Assembly (NCBI RefSeq): GCF_000316605.1
Contig: NC_019683.1
Span: 1,844,036 to 1,908,035, forward strand
DNA: 64,000 bases
Direction of reading: 5' to 3'
From: [Leptolyngbya] sp. PCC 7376
GTDB taxonomy: Bacteria > Cyanobacteriota > Cyanobacteriia > Cyanobacteriales > MRBY01
The notes under the pieces are model-generated. The model was not told the origin of the DNA. It did no database searches and worked only from the letters and a program-made list of their open reading frames with translations. The position numbers and the translations under genes were made by a program. Positions 7,653-16,937 of the stretch are shown piece after piece; position 1 is the first letter of the stretch, and the number at the start of each line of letters is the position of its first letter.

Positions 7653-9341
7653 ATGAAAACTGATTCGTTCTTTCTTCTTTCTCATCCGGTGATGCTTGCG
7701 GCGATCGCCACAGTTTCGATTTCTCCAGCAGCCCAAAGCTATGTCACCCCAGACCGAGAACATCTAACGTCTCAGTTTGTTGAACAAAATATCGCTCAAA
7801 TTCCTGAACTAGGCGACGCAACAGCAGATCAACAAAACACTCCTCCATCTGGCACAACACCCCAACCCCTGGAAACGACAACCGATCCACCAATCTTAGA
7901 CCGCGATCTTTTGCCCGACACCTATTGGGATGAAATCAATCCTTTCCAGCGGGTACTTTCCGAGCCTGGCGGTACAACTATCAATAACGCATTGCCAGTC
8001 TTTACCCCAACGGGTTTACCAAACTTTTCGTCGCCCTCACCCTCATCGCCATCTTTTGTGAATAATGGTGTTTTGCCTTCACCAGAGATACTCGATGCAG
8101 AATATCGTCTGGGAGCAGGTGATACGATTCAACTCGAATTTTTCAATACGCCAGAATATAACGGACAATTTGCCATCGACCCAACAGGAAGCATTACAGC
8201 ACCTTTGGTTGGCCGAGTAGTCCTCCGAGATCTCACCATTGCAGGAGCGGGCGATCGCCTTGCAGAAGTGTATGCATCAGAGCTGCGTTACCCAGATGTC
8301 GATGTAATCTTGATCAACCGCCGTCCTCTACAGGTGGTTTTTTCAGGTGAAATCACTCAACCAGGCCTTTATACTTTTCCCTCCAATACCAACGGCCAAG
8401 CCCCAAAGTTATACCAAGCGCTCCAAAATGCTGGTGGTATTACTGCGGCTGGAGACATCGAGAGAATTCAGGTTATCCGCGACTCGACAGATCCGACCCT
8501 CTCCCACACTGTGTCTATTAATTTATTGGCTCTACTCAATCAAGGTGATCTAAATCAAAATATTGATTTGCGTGATGGTGACGTCGTCAATATTCCCTCT
8601 GCACCCATCATAAATACCGACACCATTAACCAACTAGCCCTCTCCAATGCCCGTTCTCAATCAACACTGCCTGTTGATGTTGCCGTATTAGGTGAAGTTG
8701 GTTTACCGGGTCCTTACCGTTTTGGAGCAGGCGATCAAACAACACTTGTCCGCGCTATTCAGCAGGCTGGTGGCCTTACTCCCTTTGCGGATGTACATGA
8801 GGTAACCCTAGAGCGAACAACCCGTACTGGCAATATTCAGAAAATCACAATTGATCTCTTTACGATTCTCGAATCGGGTCGCATTGATCAAGATGTAGCG
8901 CTGCAAACTGGAGATGTGATCCAAATTCCAGCAACCGAACTTCCCAACAGCGAGGTTACTGCGATCGCCAGCTCAACTCTCTCCACAGGACCTATCGAAG
9001 TAGCGATTCTCGGGGAAGTAGAACGACCAGGTGGCTTACAGGTAAGAGCAAATACCTCTCTCAACCAAGCGATTCTTGCTGCTGGTGGATTTAATGGACT
9101 CGCCCGCAAAAAAGTAAAATTACTTAGCTTTAATCCCGACGGTAGCGTCACAGAAAGAACAATTGATGTAGATCTCAATCGCACTATTAACGCGGAAGAT
9201 AACCCAATCTTGCGTCCGAATGACATTGTGATGGTCGGAAAGTCCACTTGGGGTTCAATTAAAGACGCAATAGGAAGCTTCAGTAGCAATCTCAATTTCT
9301 TCCTACCTTTCCTCTTTTTCCTTTCCGATCCCCAGCTTTAA
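7653..9341 (+). CDS. Polysaccharide export protein with SLBB domains (Wza-like)
   Basis: Outer-membrane/periplasmic component of exopolysaccharide export. The 562-residue protein begins with a signal-like hydrophobic segment (about 8-28), then a Thr/Pro-rich linker (50-145), a Poly_export domain from YRLGAGDTIQLEF (151-163) to about 225, and three SLBB-type repeats beginning near VVFSGEITQPG (228), VAVLGEVGLPG (343) and VAILGEVERPG (450). The C-terminus is hydrophobic (NLNFFLPFLFFL) and could form the membrane-spanning helix seen in Wza proteins. I see no lipobox cysteine. The kinase-like chain-length regulator follows 183 bp downstream on the same strand, the usual Wza-Wzc pairing, so both should act in secreting the same polymer. 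Confidence 0.9.
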   Translation: MKTDSFFLLSHPVMLAAIATVSISPAAQSYVTPDREHLTSQFVEQNIAQIPELGDATADQQNTPPSGTTPQPLETTTDPPILDRDLLPDTYWDEINPFQRVLSEPGGTTINNALPVFTPTGLPNFSSPSPSSPSFVNNGVLPSPEILDAEYRLGAGDTIQLEFFNTPEYNGQFAIDPTGSITAPLVGRVVLRDLTIAGAGDRLAEVYASELRYPDVDVILINRRPLQVVFSGEITQPGLYTFPSNTNGQAPKLYQALQNAGGITAAGDIERIQVIRDSTDPTLSHTVSINLLALLNQGDLNQNIDLRDGDVVNIPSAPIINTDTINQLALSNARSQSTLPVDVAVLGEVGLPGPYRFGAGDQTTLVRAIQQAGGLTPFADVHEVTLERTTRTGNIQKITIDLFTILESGRIDQDVALQTGDVIQIPATELPNSEVTAIASSTLSTGPIEVAILGEVERPGGLQVRANTSLNQAILAAGGFNGLARKKVKLLSFNPDGSVTERTIDVDLNRTINAEDNPILRPNDIVMVGKSTWGSIKDAIGSFSSNLNFFLPFLFFLSDPQL

Positions 9342-9524
9342 TCGAGCTATGATGGGGAAACGTAAGCACTTCTCAAATCATACATATTTGTATAAATTGG
9401 CTTTGCTTACAACTTGCTTACTAAAACCATTACGGGTTTAAAACCACCTGACATCAGTCAATCATCCGTGCGATCGCTATCTACCCACGAACCATTCCTT
9501 AAACCATCATCAACTTGAGAGTTC

Positions 9525-11954
9525 ATGCGGCATTCTTCTTCCTCAAAACGCCATCTCCCCACAGTAGAGGCAAAGACTGTTGAACGGTTCTCTATGACTG
9601 CCCCCCAGCAAACTCCCAACCAGCCGAATGCCGAGGATGAAGAATCCGGCGGTAATAAAGTTGGTGAAATCATTGAAATGGTGCAGCGGCGAGCCCTCAT
9701 CATTATGGGTGTGGCCATCGTGATGATCGGCAACTCAGCGATCAAACTCAGTAAAGTACCGACAACATACAGAGGCAATTTTCAGCTCCTTGTTGAACCT
9801 GTTAATGCCGAACTTGCAAGCCTTAGTAATCCAGGTGCAACTAGCTCTGCCCTCGATTATGATACTCAGCTAGCAATTCTCCGTAGCCCAGCTCTACTAT
9901 TGCCAATTATTGAGGATCTCCGAGAGACATATCCTAGTTTAGGCTTTGGCAGACTATTAGGGGGATTAGAAATCGAACAACTAGGTAAAACAAAAATCAT
10001 TGAAGTCTCATTTGCAAGTACCAATCAAGCACTCACTAGAGCTGTACTCGACGATCTCTCAACAAGCTATCTAGAATATAGCAAAGAAAAACGTCAAACA
10101 TTTCTACAGCAAGGTCTACGTTTCGTAGATGAACAACGGCGCATTACCCAAGAAAAAGTTGACGAGCTTCAAAAACAACTACAGGAGTTCCGTCAAAAAA
10201 ATGGCTTTGCTCGTCCTGAAGATCGTTCGAACCAACTCACGGCACAGCTCGGAAGCTTAGAAGCTGAACGACTAGAGATTGAGCAAGAATTGGCAATCTT
10301 AGAAGTCAGTTTACGAAATATACAAACGGAAGAAGGAATTCAAGCATTACTAATCAACGATGGTGCTTATCAAGATATCCGTGCGCAGATTAGAGAAGTA
10401 GATACACAACTTGGTCTTGAACGCACTCGGTTTCAAGAGGGCAATTCAGTCATTCAGGCACTTAAGCAGAGACGAGACACCTTACTACCTGTGCTACAGC
10501 AACAGGTAAATGCAACCGTTGAAGCAAAGTTAGCAGAAGGATCTGCCCAAATAAGGCTATACAATACTCGTTTACAGAACATCGATGCAGCACGAACTAG
10601 GATCAGTGAGGAAATCCAAAATCTATCCGCTCTCATTCGCGAATACAATAATATTGAAAGACAATTAGGCATTGCCGTAGGGAGCCTGACAAATTTTTTA
10701 CAGAGTCGCCAAGCACTCCAGATAGAAGCAGCTCAGAGCGAAATTCCTTGGGAACTAGTGCGGGAACCTTCTGCATTTGCTCAACCTAATGACTTTATGA
10801 AAGCACTACAGAATAAGATTGTTGTGGGTATTGTTGCGGGTTTAGCTGTGGCTTTTGCCTTAGATAAACTAGATGGTAGTTTCCATACTATTAGTGCTCT
10901 CCAAAGAAAAGTCAAACCACCTATTTTAGGTGTATTACCCTTTAATCAACAAGTCTTTCTATCTCAAGAAAATAGCGGAAAGGCAAAAAAGCGCAAGCGT
11001 AAATTTCTCAATCGTGTTAAACAGCTCATGATTCGACTGAGCCAACGCTTCTCCAGTAGCGCCAGTAAGTTGGCGATCGCCTTGTTTGAAGAATACGATG
11101 GTACCGTCGAATTTTTTGAATCATTACGGGTTATTCATACGAACATCATGCCGTTGATAGAGGAACGCAATTACAAAACCTTTGTTGTTAGTGCAGCAAC
11201 AGTAGGTGATGGAAAAACAACTGTTGCGATCAATTGGGCAGATACGGCTGCTGTTATGGGGCAAAAGGTGCTCTTGATTGATGCCAATTTTCGTAAGCCA
11301 GAAATCCCTGAATTTCTCAACCTAGATAATGATGCTGGTCTGGTGGATTTATTACGGGAACCAACCCAGGACATTACATCCTATGTAAAAAAAGTCTTTG
11401 AGGATCGCGAGCTTTTCGTATTATCTCCTGGCAAGTCGGAAGACGAGATTGCCAAACTTCTGAATAACGAACGACTTGATTCTGTCATGGCTAAGTTAGA
11501 ACAAGAATTTGACCTAATTATTCTTGATATTCCCAGTATGCTTGGTCTGGCTGATGCAACCCTATTTAGCCGAAATACTGACGCCCTCATTTTAGTGACG
11601 AGTCTCCACAAAACCCGACAAACCATATTACAAGAAACTCTCGATGAGCTGGAGAACAAACAAATTCCGGTACTTGGCCTAGTTGTCAATCGTCAAAAAG
11701 GTGCGGCTCCCGTGCTCCGGGCAACCCTTAGCCAATCCAGTAATACCAATTATTTCCCGGATCTGGAGAATAATAGCGATATTCCACCCACAATAGAGCA
11801 ATCTCTCGCGTCCTTAGAAGTAGAGGATTCAGAAAACTTAGAGGGTGTACCAGATTACGAGCATGGGATTGGTGAACATACTAATGACGATGGCGAAGTT
11901 TTACAACAGCTACCAGTGGCAGAGAATAATGAAAAAGAGGAAAGTATTATCTAA
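9525..11954 (+). CDS. Wzc-like polysaccharide co-polymerase/BY-kinase homologue with atypical ATP site
   Basis: Inner-membrane chain-length regulator for exopolysaccharide made with the upstream export protein. The 809-residue protein has TM1 (about 57-75), a Wzz domain, a long periplasmic coiled-coil region (about 180-400), TM2 (about 431-447) and a cytoplasmic ATPase domain. The Walker A is SAATVGDGKTT (556-566; BY-kinases usually have PGEGKS), Walker A' VLLIDA (582-587) and Walker B IILDIP (665-670). The C-terminal tail is acidic with only two tyrosines (Y743, Y778), not the tyrosine cluster autophosphorylated in true BY-kinases. The stop TAA is itself the first three bases of an insertion-sequence-like terminus, so the tail may have been truncated. 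An alternative start is ATG at 9594. Kinase activity is doubtful. Confidence 0.88.
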   Translation: MRHSSSSKRHLPTVEAKTVERFSMTAPQQTPNQPNAEDEESGGNKVGEIIEMVQRRALIIMGVAIVMIGNSAIKLSKVPTTYRGNFQLLVEPVNAELASLSNPGATSSALDYDTQLAILRSPALLLPIIEDLRETYPSLGFGRLLGGLEIEQLGKTKIIEVSFASTNQALTRAVLDDLSTSYLEYSKEKRQTFLQQGLRFVDEQRRITQEKVDELQKQLQEFRQKNGFARPEDRSNQLTAQLGSLEAERLEIEQELAILEVSLRNIQTEEGIQALLINDGAYQDIRAQIREVDTQLGLERTRFQEGNSVIQALKQRRDTLLPVLQQQVNATVEAKLAEGSAQIRLYNTRLQNIDAARTRISEEIQNLSALIREYNNIERQLGIAVGSLTNFLQSRQALQIEAAQSEIPWELVREPSAFAQPNDFMKALQNKIVVGIVAGLAVAFALDKLDGSFHTISALQRKVKPPILGVLPFNQQVFLSQENSGKAKKRKRKFLNRVKQLMIRLSQRFSSSASKLAIALFEEYDGTVEFFESLRVIHTNIMPLIEERNYKTFVVSAATVGDGKTTVAINWADTAAVMGQKVLLIDANFRKPEIPEFLNLDNDAGLVDLLREPTQDITSYVKKVFEDRELFVLSPGKSEDEIAKLLNNERLDSVMAKLEQEFDLIILDIPSMLGLADATLFSRNTDALILVTSLHKTRQTILQETLDELENKQIPVLGLVVNRQKGAAPVLRATLSQSSNTNYFPDLENNSDIPPTIEQSLASLEVEDSENLEGVPDYEHGIGEHTNDDGEVLQQLPVAENNEKEESII

Positions 11955-12016
11955 CGTAAGTTCAGGATAAGAAGCGCTGATGAAATAAGAGAGGAGGAAT
12001 AGAATCAGAATTACAA

Positions 12017-12109
12017 ATGAACTATCCCGAATGTCATTCAGAACGAATTTGCAAAAATGGCTTTCGTCATGGCCAGCAAAACCATAAGAGTAAAGATTGT
12101 GCCCGCTAA
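12017..12109 (+). pseudogene. IS1-family InsA-like zinc-finger fragment
   Basis: Thirty codons from an ATG, 65 bp inside the left terminus, read as the N-terminal zinc-finger head of IS1-type transposases (CHSERICKNGFRHGQQ, then KSKDCAR). After CAR the frame has TAA and then FV, which suggests that the glutamine codon of the usual C-x-R-Q-F-V became a stop codon. The first finger cysteine is a tyrosine here. Similarity ends shortly after 12118, where the IS630-like sequence begins. The IS1 assignment rests on this short motif only. Confidence 0.5.
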
Positions 12110-12173
12110 TTTGTTGTATAGCAATGGCCAGTTGGTTGAGGGAGTAGTATGGGAGTTGTTGTGTGAAGTAAAG

Positions 12174-13023
12174 ATGCCAGTTGCTTATAGCAAGGACCTA
12201 CGTTGTAAAGCTCTTGCAGCCGTGGAGCGAGGTATCCCCAAAAAAGATGTCTATGAAATGTTCAATATTGGTCGCAATAGTCTTTACCTTTGGAGAAAAC
12301 GTCTAGAAGAAACAGGGAGCTACAGCGCGAAAACAGGGTATCAGAAAGGCTATGGTCATAAAATCACAGACTTGGAAGTATTCAAAAGCTTTGTGCAACA
12401 GCATGCAGACAAAACCCAAGCAGAAATGGCAGAGCTGTGGCCTGGTGAAGTGAGTCGTCGTACCATCTCCAGAATGTTGAAGAAGATAGGTTTTACTCGA
12501 AAAAAAGACCTATGGATATCAAGAAAGGGATGAACAGAAGCGACAGGAATTCAGAAAAGGATTGGCAAGATTGAAACCCGAGCAAATCATCTACTGTGAT
12601 GAGTCAGGAATGGATGAGCGAGATGGTCAGTATGACTATGGCTATAGTCCCGAAGGAGAAAGAGTTTACGACCTCAAGTCAGAAAGTCGTCGCGGTAGAG
12701 TCAATATGATTGCAGCCTGGCATCAGGGTAGATTGTTTGCTCCCTTTACGGTGGAAGGCTCTTGTAATCGCCATGTGTTTGAGGTGTGGCTAGAGAATTG
12801 TTTACTACCAGAATTACAACCTCATCAGGTGTTGATTTTGGATAATGCCACATTCCACAAGGGAGGGAGGATTGTAGAAATCCTTGCGCAAGCGAAATGT
12901 GAGGTGTGGTATCTGCCTCCTTACTCACCAGATTTAAACAGAATTGAACAGTGTTGGTCTTGGTTGAAAAGCCGCATTCGAAAGCAACTCAAACACTGTC
13001 CATGGGTATGCAAATTAACGTGA
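12174..13023 (+). pseudogene. IS630-family transposase, frameshifted and 3'-truncated
   Basis: DDE transposase of the IS630/Tc1-mariner superfamily. ORF A (12174-12533) has the helix-turn-helix head (YSKDLRCKALAAVERG, SRRTISRMLKKIGF). ORF B (to 13023) has the catalytic part: IYCDESGMDERD with the first Asp, LILDNATFHKG with the second and SPDLNRIEQCW with the third acidic residue (Glu). The family motif KKTYGYQERDEQKR is recovered only by a +1 (or -2) shift at the seven-A run near 12500, so expression would need frameshifting or the copy is dead. The protein ends at CKLT where the IS982-like terminus at 13016 cuts in, replacing the usual C-terminal 15-20 residues. An ATG at 12174 matches the family N-terminus. 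Confidence 0.85.
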
Positions 13024-13073
13024 GTTCGGGATAAGGAAATGAGGTTCTAATCAAGCTGAAGAGAAGGTTTCTT
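13018..13073 (+). repeat. Left arm of 56 bp imperfect inverted repeat of IS982-like element
   Basis: The 56 bases from 13018 match, with about eight differences, the reverse complement of 13913-13968. Both begin with the shared terminal motif and end with GAGAAGGTTTCTT. They bracket the IS982-like transposase remnant and so are taken as its long terminal inverted repeats. Confidence 0.75.
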
Positions 13074-13093
13074 AGGCTGATGACAGTAGGCAA

Positions 13094-13658
13094 TTAACCG
13101 CAAAGCAAGTTGACACAAAAGTTGCCAGGACTGCGATGGCGGGAATGCTCAATCTGAGAAATATTCTTCAGTTGGTCAGTGACGGTCTCAATTAAAGCTC
13201 GCTTGCGGGCCAAAACTTTGTCACGCCAAAGCATCAGGTGATTCTTCATATTGCGACGAGGCTTAGCTAGAAGCCTCACATCATATTCTTCTTGCAAATA
13301 CTGTGCCAGAGCTTGAGAGACGTAACTTTTATCTGCAAAGACTTTTCCCGATAACTCTTTCAAAAGCTCCACTACCGGTTTTCTATCATCGGTGTTGCCG
13401 GGTGTGACCTTCACATTGAGTAATTCTCCACGGTCATTGATAACCAGATGTAGTTTGAAGCCAAAGAACCAACCCACAGAGGTTTTACCTCGAGCGGCAT
13501 GACCATCAAAAACGCGATGTTGAGAGATGCGGCGATTGTGACAAACCTTGATACTGGTGGCATCAATAAAGCTGATACCTGTGCATGAACCATAACAGTG
13601 CTGTAGGTAGACACATAGAGGTACTAACGTCGAAGGCATCCACTCCACAAAACGTTGG
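13094..13658 (-). pseudogene. IS982-family transposase, N-terminal third missing
   Basis: The frame reads the catalytic part of an IS982-type DDE transposase: [16 protein letters not shown], then [17 protein letters not shown] with the first catalytic Asp, [23 protein letters not shown] with the second, and [21 protein letters not shown] with Glu as third. The family usually has about 290 residues; roughly the first 105 are absent, and the frame is cut at 13658, immediately before the MITE. The deletion seems to have joined coding sequence directly to the element's other terminal repeat. It cannot make an active transposase. Confidence 0.85.
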
Positions 13659-13913
13659 TAACGTGAGTTCGGGATAAGGAATTGGGATGAAATCCCTCCA
13701 AATTAGCCTAAAACTCCTATGAATCAATGGTTTGTTTGGAATTTTATCTATTTGCTGATTTGCAACAAAGCATTTTTATTGAAAATATCTTGTGGATTGA
13801 ACTCAATCAGTAGAATATTGCATAAAATAATTGCTGCTCAATAAAGAAAAAAAGCCTCAAACCCACATTGGGAGAGACTTTTCCCCTATTGTTCTTATCC
13901 CGAACTCACGTTA
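13659..13913. mobile_element. MITE-like element, 251 bp, perfect 18 bp inverted ends, TA duplication
   Basis: Bases 13661-13911 begin with ACGTGAGTTCGGGATAAG and end with its exact reverse complement; both ends are flanked by TA (13659-13660, 13912-13913), which reads as a TA target duplication. The interior (about 215 bp) is AT-rich with no coding sequence. It separates the IS982 coding remnant from the element's right terminal repeat, so it inserted into the IS982-like copy. The ends match the IS982-like termini, so that or a related transposase may have mobilised it. Confidence 0.75.
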
Positions 13914-13968
13914 AGAAACCTTCTCTCCAACTCAATTAGAGTCTCATTTCCTTGTCCAGAACTCACGT
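13913..13968 (-). repeat. Right arm of 56 bp imperfect inverted repeat of IS982-like element
   Basis: Reverse complement partner of 13018-13073. Its outer end (CTCACGT followed by TA) lies one base before the stop codon of the large gene at 13972. Confidence 0.75.
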
Positions 13969-13971
13969 TAA

Positions 13972-16881
13972 CTACAACAGACCACCAAGGATGCCTGCAA
14001 TCGAAGACAATCCCTGTGTTGCACCAGCAATGCCTTCAGCCGTCGCTCCGGCCTCGCCAGCGGCAGATTCACCACCTTCAGACGCTCCATCAAGATCGCC
14101 AGCCGCATTGAGAGCTGCACCTGCTGTCGAAGCTTCGCCTAAAAGACTCGCTCCCCCGGTTTCCGGTGCTAACAGTAAGGGCAACACTTGCTTCGCCAAA
14201 TCTCCCATAATTTGCAGCCCTTGAATCGCTTGCTCGCTGGCAATCTTCATATTCTCCGTGGCTTGTTCGCCCGCAGCTTTCGCCCCGGCTTCCGCAGCTT
14301 GAATACTTTGAGCGCCAATCGCAGTGGTTGCCGTCGCATTGCTCATATCGCGGAACATATTGGCCGCAGTCAAAGCCTGCATCAGTGCATCTGTAGAACT
14401 TTGGGCAGAGTTAGCAGCTGCATTAATCGCCTCTTGGGGAGAAGCCGGATGGATATGAATCGCTTCGGGATCGAAGCCCGCTGCTGCCAGATCGGATAGC
14501 AATTCTGCTGCGCCTTTGTGACCGCCTGCGGTGAGCTTATCGATTTCCGGGGGCATGATCTGAATAGGCGAGTCTTGCCAGTTCCAGAATCGCGTGAGAT
14601 CGATTTTCTCGGCACAGTTAGCGCGACCCAGTACGGCTTCCGCAAACACACCGCCCGTGGGAATTGGCACCAGGGTTTCCTTCAGCCCCCCATCCCCATG
14701 GGGCTCGCCCACCAGATCCAGATACGCTTCCTTTACTTCGTCAGTCACGCTGCTATAGCCTGTCTTAGTCTGCCAAGCGGTGAAATCGCGATCGAGTAGC
14801 CCCGTTTCCAGCAACCAATCCAACTTCTCGTTTTCATTGTCAAAATGCCAGGGGAAAGCCACACAATTCCCTAGCAGGGCAACAGGGTTAGGTTCAATAG
14901 TGGGCGCAACAGGTTTGCCTTTGTAGGTAACCGTCAGCAACGCCTTCATCCAATCCGTGGGATCCATATCCAGCCAAATTCCCTGACTGTAATACAGGGC
15001 ATTCTCTTCTAGATGTTGAATTGCCCCCGACTCGTCTTCCTTGGAAACCTGGAAGTGAACTGCTTCATACCCGCAATAGTCCCCGGTCAAGGTAATCACC
15101 TGGGTGTAGCTATCGGTTTCATTGCCTTTGCGGAAGTGATAGGTCAGGTTAAGGGCATTCCCCGCCTGGGCATAATCTGGGTCGTAGAGAACCTTAGCCA
15201 ACTGGCTCACGGGCACATTGCTATCCACAAAAACGCTGCCACTGGCTTCACCGCTGGAGTCCCCCGGAATGCCACCAGGACCGCTATTGAGCATCGTGCC
15301 ATCGTTAAACATCAGCTGGATGCCATCGATAAAGCCAGAGCCCTGTAGCTGGTAATCAATCTTGACCAGTTGAGGATTGGTGAATTTCACCTCGTGTAAC
15401 TGATTCCCGCTGGGATTGACGAGCTTGACGGTATGCCCTTCGCGCCAGTTATTTTCGTTGGCGGCGGCGAGCTGTTCTTTGACCGTTGCATCGGTGGTGA
15501 GGGCTTCTAGAACGCGGCGGTAGCGCAGGATAACGCGTGGATCTTTGAAGTCGAACAGCTTCACCGGCACGAAAATGCGACGTTCGTAGTCGATCGCCCG
15601 AGTCGCGACCCGGTAGTTTTGCACCACCTCGTAATACTGCATCGTCATGGGATGCATGTGGTTATAGTTCGCCACCACCCGCGTGGTCAGAGTCTCGGTT
15701 TCGCTTTCGCGGGTTTCTTGCACCACTGCCGATCGCCGTTCCCGAGCTGCGTTGGCCTGTTGATGGGTGCGACCGTTGATATCCCGGTTGTTTTGGGAGG
15801 AGAGATTACGGGTTCCTTCCGATCGCGAAACGCTGGTGGTGAGGCTATTATTCCGAGAACTGGAGCTGCTGCCGCCCACACTGCCTAGAATGCCAAAGGC
15901 AAAGCCCCCAGAGCTACTGCTTTGGCTGGCATCGCTAGTAGTTTCGGTACGGTTGGAGCCAAATTGGGTTTCACGAGCGACGGAGTTGGTGATCGACGAG
16001 ATCGCCATCTGATGGTCTGTATCCCAACTCATATCGTCGGTTTGCTCCAAAGACTCACCCCGTTGTCCCAGGGTTTGCTGCATCCAGTTGGTCACCGCCA
16101 AACGGGTCGCTTCACCGGGAGCCAGAGCCAGACTGTGAATCATGGGGCCGAGGGTGACTCCTTCGGCATACCAAGATTGCTCGCTTAACACTCGAATCCC
16201 TAACGCCGCTTCGTTAAACCCTTCTTGGGTGAGTGCCGTATGGAGCAGGTCAATTTGTCCCTCTTGACTGAGGTCGAAGGTGGCATGGCCTTCATCTCCG
16301 TCGTGCACCAGGTCAGCATCAATAATGTAGGTGCTTTGATAGTAGGCTTTCTGGCTCGCCATATTGCCGCTTTTGGGCAGCAGGTCGGTGGGGGTACCGT
16401 TGCGATCGCCGGTGGTCGCTTGGCTGCTTTCCCCTTCCGTCTCAAACGTATCCATCAACAGGGCGCGGGCGGTTTGGAAAGGCGTCCACAGGGCAAAATC
16501 CCGAATCGTTTCAACGCCCAATTCTTCTTTGATTTTGGCGGCGGCTTGGGGGTGATTAAAGCGCAGTTTGTCGATGCTCTCACCGCCAATGGTGGCCGGG
16601 TTGACCTCTTCACCATCACTTTGATTGAGGAGATCCCCCGGCACGAGGCCATCTTTGAGCGCTTCTCGAGCTAGCTCGCTCTGGGGCGCAACCAGGCTTA
16701 AGGCGGCGTTAAAGATGCCGGAAGTGGCGAGATCGAAGATCGTATGAATTTTGAGTTCTTCGCGGAGAGTTTGAGCCATGGCTCCCCCCACCCCCAAGAG
16801 GCGATCGCTAGGTGCTTTGAGGAGGTCGAGGCGTGGTAACTCAGCTGCTGAGCCTTTCACCAGTTTGGAAAAGTTAGACAT
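13972..16881 (-). CDS. Large protein of unknown function, paralog 1 of a tandem pair
   Basis: Encodes 969 residues of a family I cannot name. In order: two helix-hairpin-helix-like repeats (about 27-55 and 103-135, pattern L-x-V-x-TIRDFAL); a block with SWYAEGVTLGPMIHSLALAPGE (236-257); a Ser/Gly-rich region (about 308-362); a basic helix HQQANAARERRSAVVQE (373-389); NYNHMHPMTMQYYEVVQNYR (405-424); a beta-rich section with FIDGIQLMFNDGT (517-529) resembling a jacalin-type strand pattern; PTGGVFAEAVLGRAN then LTRFWNWQDSPI (741-773); and an Ala/Gly-rich amphipathic C-terminus (850-969). No signal peptide. It lies 56 bp downstream of paralog 2, probably co-transcribed. GC content looks higher and HIP1 rarer than in neighbours. 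Secretion or contractile-system association is possible but unsupported. Confidence 0.85.
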   Translation of the reverse strand: MSNFSKLVKGSAAELPRLDLLKAPSDRLLGVGGAMAQTLREELKIHTIFDLATSGIFNAALSLVAPQSELAREALKDGLVPGDLLNQSDGEEVNPATIGGESIDKLRFNHPQAAAKIKEELGVETIRDFALWTPFQTARALLMDTFETEGESSQATTGDRNGTPTDLLPKSGNMASQKAYYQSTYIIDADLVHDGDEGHATFDLSQEGQIDLLHTALTQEGFNEAALGIRVLSEQSWYAEGVTLGPMIHSLALAPGEATRLAVTNWMQQTLGQRGESLEQTDDMSWDTDHQMAISSITNSVARETQFGSNRTETTSDASQSSSSGGFAFGILGSVGGSSSSSRNNSLTTSVSRSEGTRNLSSQNNRDINGRTHQQANAARERRSAVVQETRESETETLTTRVVANYNHMHPMTMQYYEVVQNYRVATRAIDYERRIFVPVKLFDFKDPRVILRYRRVLEALTTDATVKEQLAAANENNWREGHTVKLVNPSGNQLHEVKFTNPQLVKIDYQLQGSGFIDGIQLMFNDGTMLNSGPGGIPGDSSGEASGSVFVDSNVPVSQLAKVLYDPDYAQAGNALNLTYHFRKGNETDSYTQVITLTGDYCGYEAVHFQVSKEDESGAIQHLEENALYYSQGIWLDMDPTDWMKALLTVTYKGKPVAPTIEPNPVALLGNCVAFPWHFDNENEKLDWLLETGLLDRDFTAWQTKTGYSSVTDEVKEAYLDLVGEPHGDGGLKETLVPIPTGGVFAEAVLGRANCAEKIDLTRFWNWQDSPIQIMPPEIDKLTAGGHKGAAELLSDLAAAGFDPEAIHIHPASPQEAINAAANSAQSSTDALMQALTAANMFRDMSNATATTAIGAQSIQAAEAGAKAAGEQATENMKIASEQAIQGLQIMGDLAKQVLPLLLAPETGGASLLGEASTAGAALNAAGDLDGASEGGESAAGEAGATAEGIAGATQGLSSIAGILGGLL

Positions 16882-16937
16882 GATGATTTGTATTAATTGA
16901 GTTTTCAGAAATGGTCAGGATGGAATCAATCGGGCTC

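Larger units (their letters stand above)
11952..13970. mobile_element. Nest of decayed insertion sequences (IS1-, IS630- and IS982-like) with a MITE
   Basis: This 2 kb block between two convergent genes contains fragments of three transposase families and a short non-autonomous element. Five termini share the motif ACGT(G/A)AGTTC-x-GGA-x-AAG, each preceded by TA: at 11952 (outward left), 13016, 13659, and inverted copies ending at 13913 and 13970. The nesting order I infer is: an IS1-like element first, an IS630-like element next to or in it, an IS982-like element cutting off the IS630 right end at 13016, and the MITE inserted into the IS982-like element. No HIP1 site occurs in the block. No intact transposase remains. 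Confidence 0.8.
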
